Shown here piece after piece: positions 61,867 through 64,000 of a stretch of DNA of 64,000 nt. The DNA lies in contig JANCRA010000001.1 in the NCBI GenBank assembly GCA_024362935.1, positions 53,169,501 through 53,233,500 of the forward strand, in the 5' to 3' direction. Source of the stretch: Setophaga petechia. Lineage: Eukaryota > Chordata > Aves > Passeriformes > Parulidae. The first letter of the stretch is position 1; every line of letters starts with the position of its first letter. The position numbers were made by a program, and so were the translations under genes. The notes beneath the pieces are model-generated. The model searched no databases, was not told where the DNA came from, and was given only the letters and a program-made list of their open reading frames with translations.

Positions 61867-63270
61867 CCTAGGGTAAGGGTTTTTTAATCCAGAAAGCCCT
61901 GAGCTCCAGGCACACTGCAACTGCAAAAGGTATCCCAAGGGGAGCGCAAAAGCGCCGCGACATGGCTGCCTCCACAGCTTTTTCTTTGGTGCCATCCCTA
62001 ACCCTAGGCTGATTTACCTGTCTAGGGCTAGGGTTAGGGTTACGCCTAGCGTTAGGGTTTTTTAAATGAGAAAGGCTTGAGCTCCAGACACAATTCAGCT
62101 GGCAAAGGCATCCCAAGGGGATCGAAAAAGTGCCGCAACATGGCTGCCTCCGCACATTTTTCCTTGGGACCGTCCCTAACCCTAGGTTGATTGACCAGTT
62201 TAGTAGTTAGGGTTACGCCCAGGGTAAGGGTTTTTTAATCCAGAAAGCCCTGAGCTCCAGGCACACTGCAACTGCAAAAGGTATCCCAAGGGGAGCGCAA
62301 AAGCGCAACGACATCACTGCCTCCACAGCTTTTTCTTTGGTGCCATCCCTAACCCTAGGCTGATTTACCTGTCTAGGGCTAGAGTGAGGGTTACGCCTAG
62401 GGTTAGGGTTTTTTAAATGAGAAAGGCTTGAGCTCCAGACACAATTCAGCAGGCAAAGGCATCCCAAGGGGATCGAAAAAGTGCCACAACATGGCTGCCT
62501 CCGCACATTATTCCTTGGGACCGTCCCTAACCCTAGGCTGATTGACCAGTTTAGGGGTTAGGGTTACGCCTAGGGTAAGGGTTGTTTAATCCAGAAAGCC
62601 CTGAGCTCCAGGCACACTGCAACTGCAAAAGGTATCCCAAGGGGAGCCCAAAAGCTCCACAACATGGCTGCCTCCACAGCTTTTTCTTTGGTGCCATCCC
62701 TAACCCTAGGCTGATTTACCTGTCTAGGGCTAGGGTTAGGGTTACGCCTAGGGTTAGGGTTTTTTAAATGAGAAAGGCTTGAGCTCAAGACACATTTCAG
62801 CTGGCAAAGGCATCCCAAGGGGATCGAAAAAGTGCCGCAACATGGCTGCCTCCGCACATTTTTCCTTGGGACCGTCCCTAACCCTAGGCTGATTGACCAG
62901 TTTAGGAGTTAGGGTCACGCCTAGGGTAAGGGTTGTTTAATCCAGAAAGCCCTGAGCTCCAGGCACGCTGCAACTGCAAAAGGTATCCCAAGGGGAGCGC
63001 AAAAGCTCCACAACATGGCTGCCTCCACAGCTTTTTCTTTGCTGCCATCCCTAACCCTAGGCTGATTTACCTGTCTAGGGCTAGGGTTAGGGTTACGCCT
63101 AGGGTTAGGCTTTTTTAAATGAGAAAGGCTTGAGCTCCAGACACAATTCAGCAGGTAAAAGCATCCCAAGGGGATCGAAAAAGTGCCGCAACATGGCTGC
63201 CTCCGCACATTTTTCCTTGGGACCGTCCCTAACCCTAGGCTGATTGACTAGTTTAGTAGTTAGGGTTACG
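61867..63270 (+). repeat. HOR copy T4, partial (a-b-c-d', 4 units)
   Basis: Units 61867 (CGCCTAGCGTTAGGG), 62218 (GCGCAACGACATCACTG, GAGTGAGGG, ACATTATTCC) and 62569 (GTTGTTT, GAGCCCAAAAGC) match 58707, 59059 and 59411 or 59762. Unit 62920 has the GGCTTTTTTAAATG of d but a GTTGTTT head, an ordinary ACAGCTTTTTC and CAGCAGGTAAAAGC, so it is a recombinant d. No e follows, and the T order stops here. Confidence 0.8.
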
Positions 63271-64000
63271 CCTAGGGTAAGGGTTTTTTAATCCAGAAAG
63301 CCCTGAGCTCCAGGCACACTGCAACTGCAAAAAGTATCCCAAGGGGAGCGCAAAAGCGCCGCGACATCGCTGCCTCCACAGCTTTTTCTTTGGTGCCATC
63401 CCTAACCCTAGGCCTATTTACCTGTCTAGGGCTAGAGTTAGGGTTACGCCTAGGGTTAGGGTTTTTTAACTGAGAAAGGCTTGAGCTCCAGACACAATTC
63501 AGCTGGCAAAGGTATCCCTAGGGGATCGAAAAAGTGCCACAACATGGCTGCCTCCGCACATTTTTCCTTGGGACCGTCCCTAACCGTAGGCTGATTGACC
63601 AGTTTAGGGGTTAGGGTTACGCCTAGGGTAAGGGTTGTTTAATCCAGAAAGCCCTGAGCTCCAGGCACACTGCAACTGCAAAAGGTATCCCAAGGGGAGC
63701 GCAAAAGCGCCACGACATCGCTGCCTCCACAGCTTTTTCTTTGGTGCCATCCCTAACCCTAGGCTGATTTACCTGTCTAGGGCTAGGGTTAGGGTTACGC
63801 CTAGGGTTAGGGTTTTTTAAATGAGAAAGGCTTGAGCTCCAGACACAATTCAGCTGGCAAAGGCATCCCAAGGGGATCGAAAAAGTGCCGCAACATGGCT
63901 GCCTCCGCACATTTTTCCTTGGGACCGTCCCTAACCCTAGGCTGATTGACCAGTTTAGCGGTTAGGGTTACGCCTAGGGTAAGGGTTTTTTAATCCAGAA
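63271..64000 (+). repeat. Right-edge units outside the T order
   Basis: Units 63271 (AAAAAGTATCCC, CTAGGCCTATTTACC, TTTTTTAACTGAG, TATCCCTAGGGG) and 63622 (GTTGTTT head, CGCCACGACATCGC) are complete. 63973-64000 is the first 28 bp of the next half A, so the array continues beyond the window. Confidence 0.85.

Larger units (their letters stand above)
1..64000 (+). repeat. Telomere-like dimeric satellite array, 351-bp unit
   Basis: Every part of the window belongs to one direct tandem repeat. Unit starts (the CCTAGGGTAAGGG head of half A) fall at 1, 352, 703, 1054 and so on to 63,973. The spacing is 351 bp except for ten 345-bp units, one 346-bp unit, twenty-one 350-bp units, three 352-bp units and one isolated 173-bp half-unit. 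These spacings sum exactly to 63,972. Units differ mainly at recurrent positions shared by many copies, the usual sign of concerted evolution. TTAGGG-type tracts occur in both orientations in each half. No unique DNA or inserted element interrupts the array, and it runs off both edges. I do not recognise it as a named satellite. A subtelomeric or interstitial heterochromatic location is inferred, not shown. Confidence 0.97.

Noticed and set aside
1..64000. Interstitial telomere block or chromosome end
   Set aside because: The longest uninterrupted TTAGGG-type tract is only about two to three repeats. There is no pure telomere array, so the window is satellite with telomere-like pieces and not a telomere itself.
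1..64000. CRISPR array
   Set aside because: Repeats are contiguous 351-bp units with no unique spacers, far outside CRISPR repeat and spacer sizes.
1..64000. Plant-type telomere (TTTAGGG) origin
   Set aside because: TTTAGGG appears in places such as AGTTTAGGGG in half B, but paired repeats are spaced six bases apart (TTAGGGTTA, CCCTAACCC), favouring the TTAGGG type. The evidence is not decisive for species.

Overview
The whole 64,000-base window is one uninterrupted head-to-tail satellite DNA array. I find no protein-coding gene, RNA gene, transposon, CRISPR array or unique sequence in it. The basic unit is 351 bp and is itself a dimer of two diverged half-units, A (178 bp) and B (173 bp). 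Counting unit starts from 1 to 63,973 gives 182 complete A+B dimers and one lone 173-bp hybrid half-unit (50,469-50,641). A 28-bp fragment of the next unit reaches the right edge. The array runs off both ends, so its true size is larger than the window.

Each half-unit is built around telomere-like DNA: CCTAGGGTTAGGG and GTTAGGGTTACG tracts on the + strand, and a CCCTAACCCTAGG tract (opposite orientation) further along. The remainder is a conserved non-telomeric core with GAGCTC, CCCAAGGGG, ACATGGCTGCCTCC and a variable CpG-rich box. The 6-base TTAGGG register fits vertebrates, and also several fungi and protists. Together with a multi-ten-kilobase satellite of nucleosome-sized half-units, this suggests a eukaryotic, probably vertebrate, subtelomeric or heterochromatic locus. 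The species cannot be named from the sequence.

Shared private variants and shared small deletions reveal higher-order repeat (HOR) blocks. 1-6,663: heterogeneous units with one 8-unit (2,808-bp) echo. 6,664-28,374: a long HOR of about 7.0 kb (about 20 units) made of alternating sub-blocks P and Q, whose copies differ by loss of whole units. 28,375-41,347: a second family (R) with an 18-unit period of 6,311 bp and a local 3-unit duplication. 41,348-49,416: a third family (S) with 6- and 7-unit periods (2,105 and 2,456 bp). 49,417-54,495: a patchwork of segments copied from R and S, including the only break in A/B alternation. 54,496-63,270: a fourth family (T), seven unit types a-g in copies of 7, 5, 8 and 4 units. 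63,271-64,000: two further complete units and the cut-off one.

The structure is what repeated unequal exchange and segmental copying would produce. At least five fusion points can be placed by eye, one of them inside the 20-bp telomere-like string shared by A and B. A dense cluster of single-base indels at 58,070-59,946 is absent from sister copies and may mark a sequence-quality problem.
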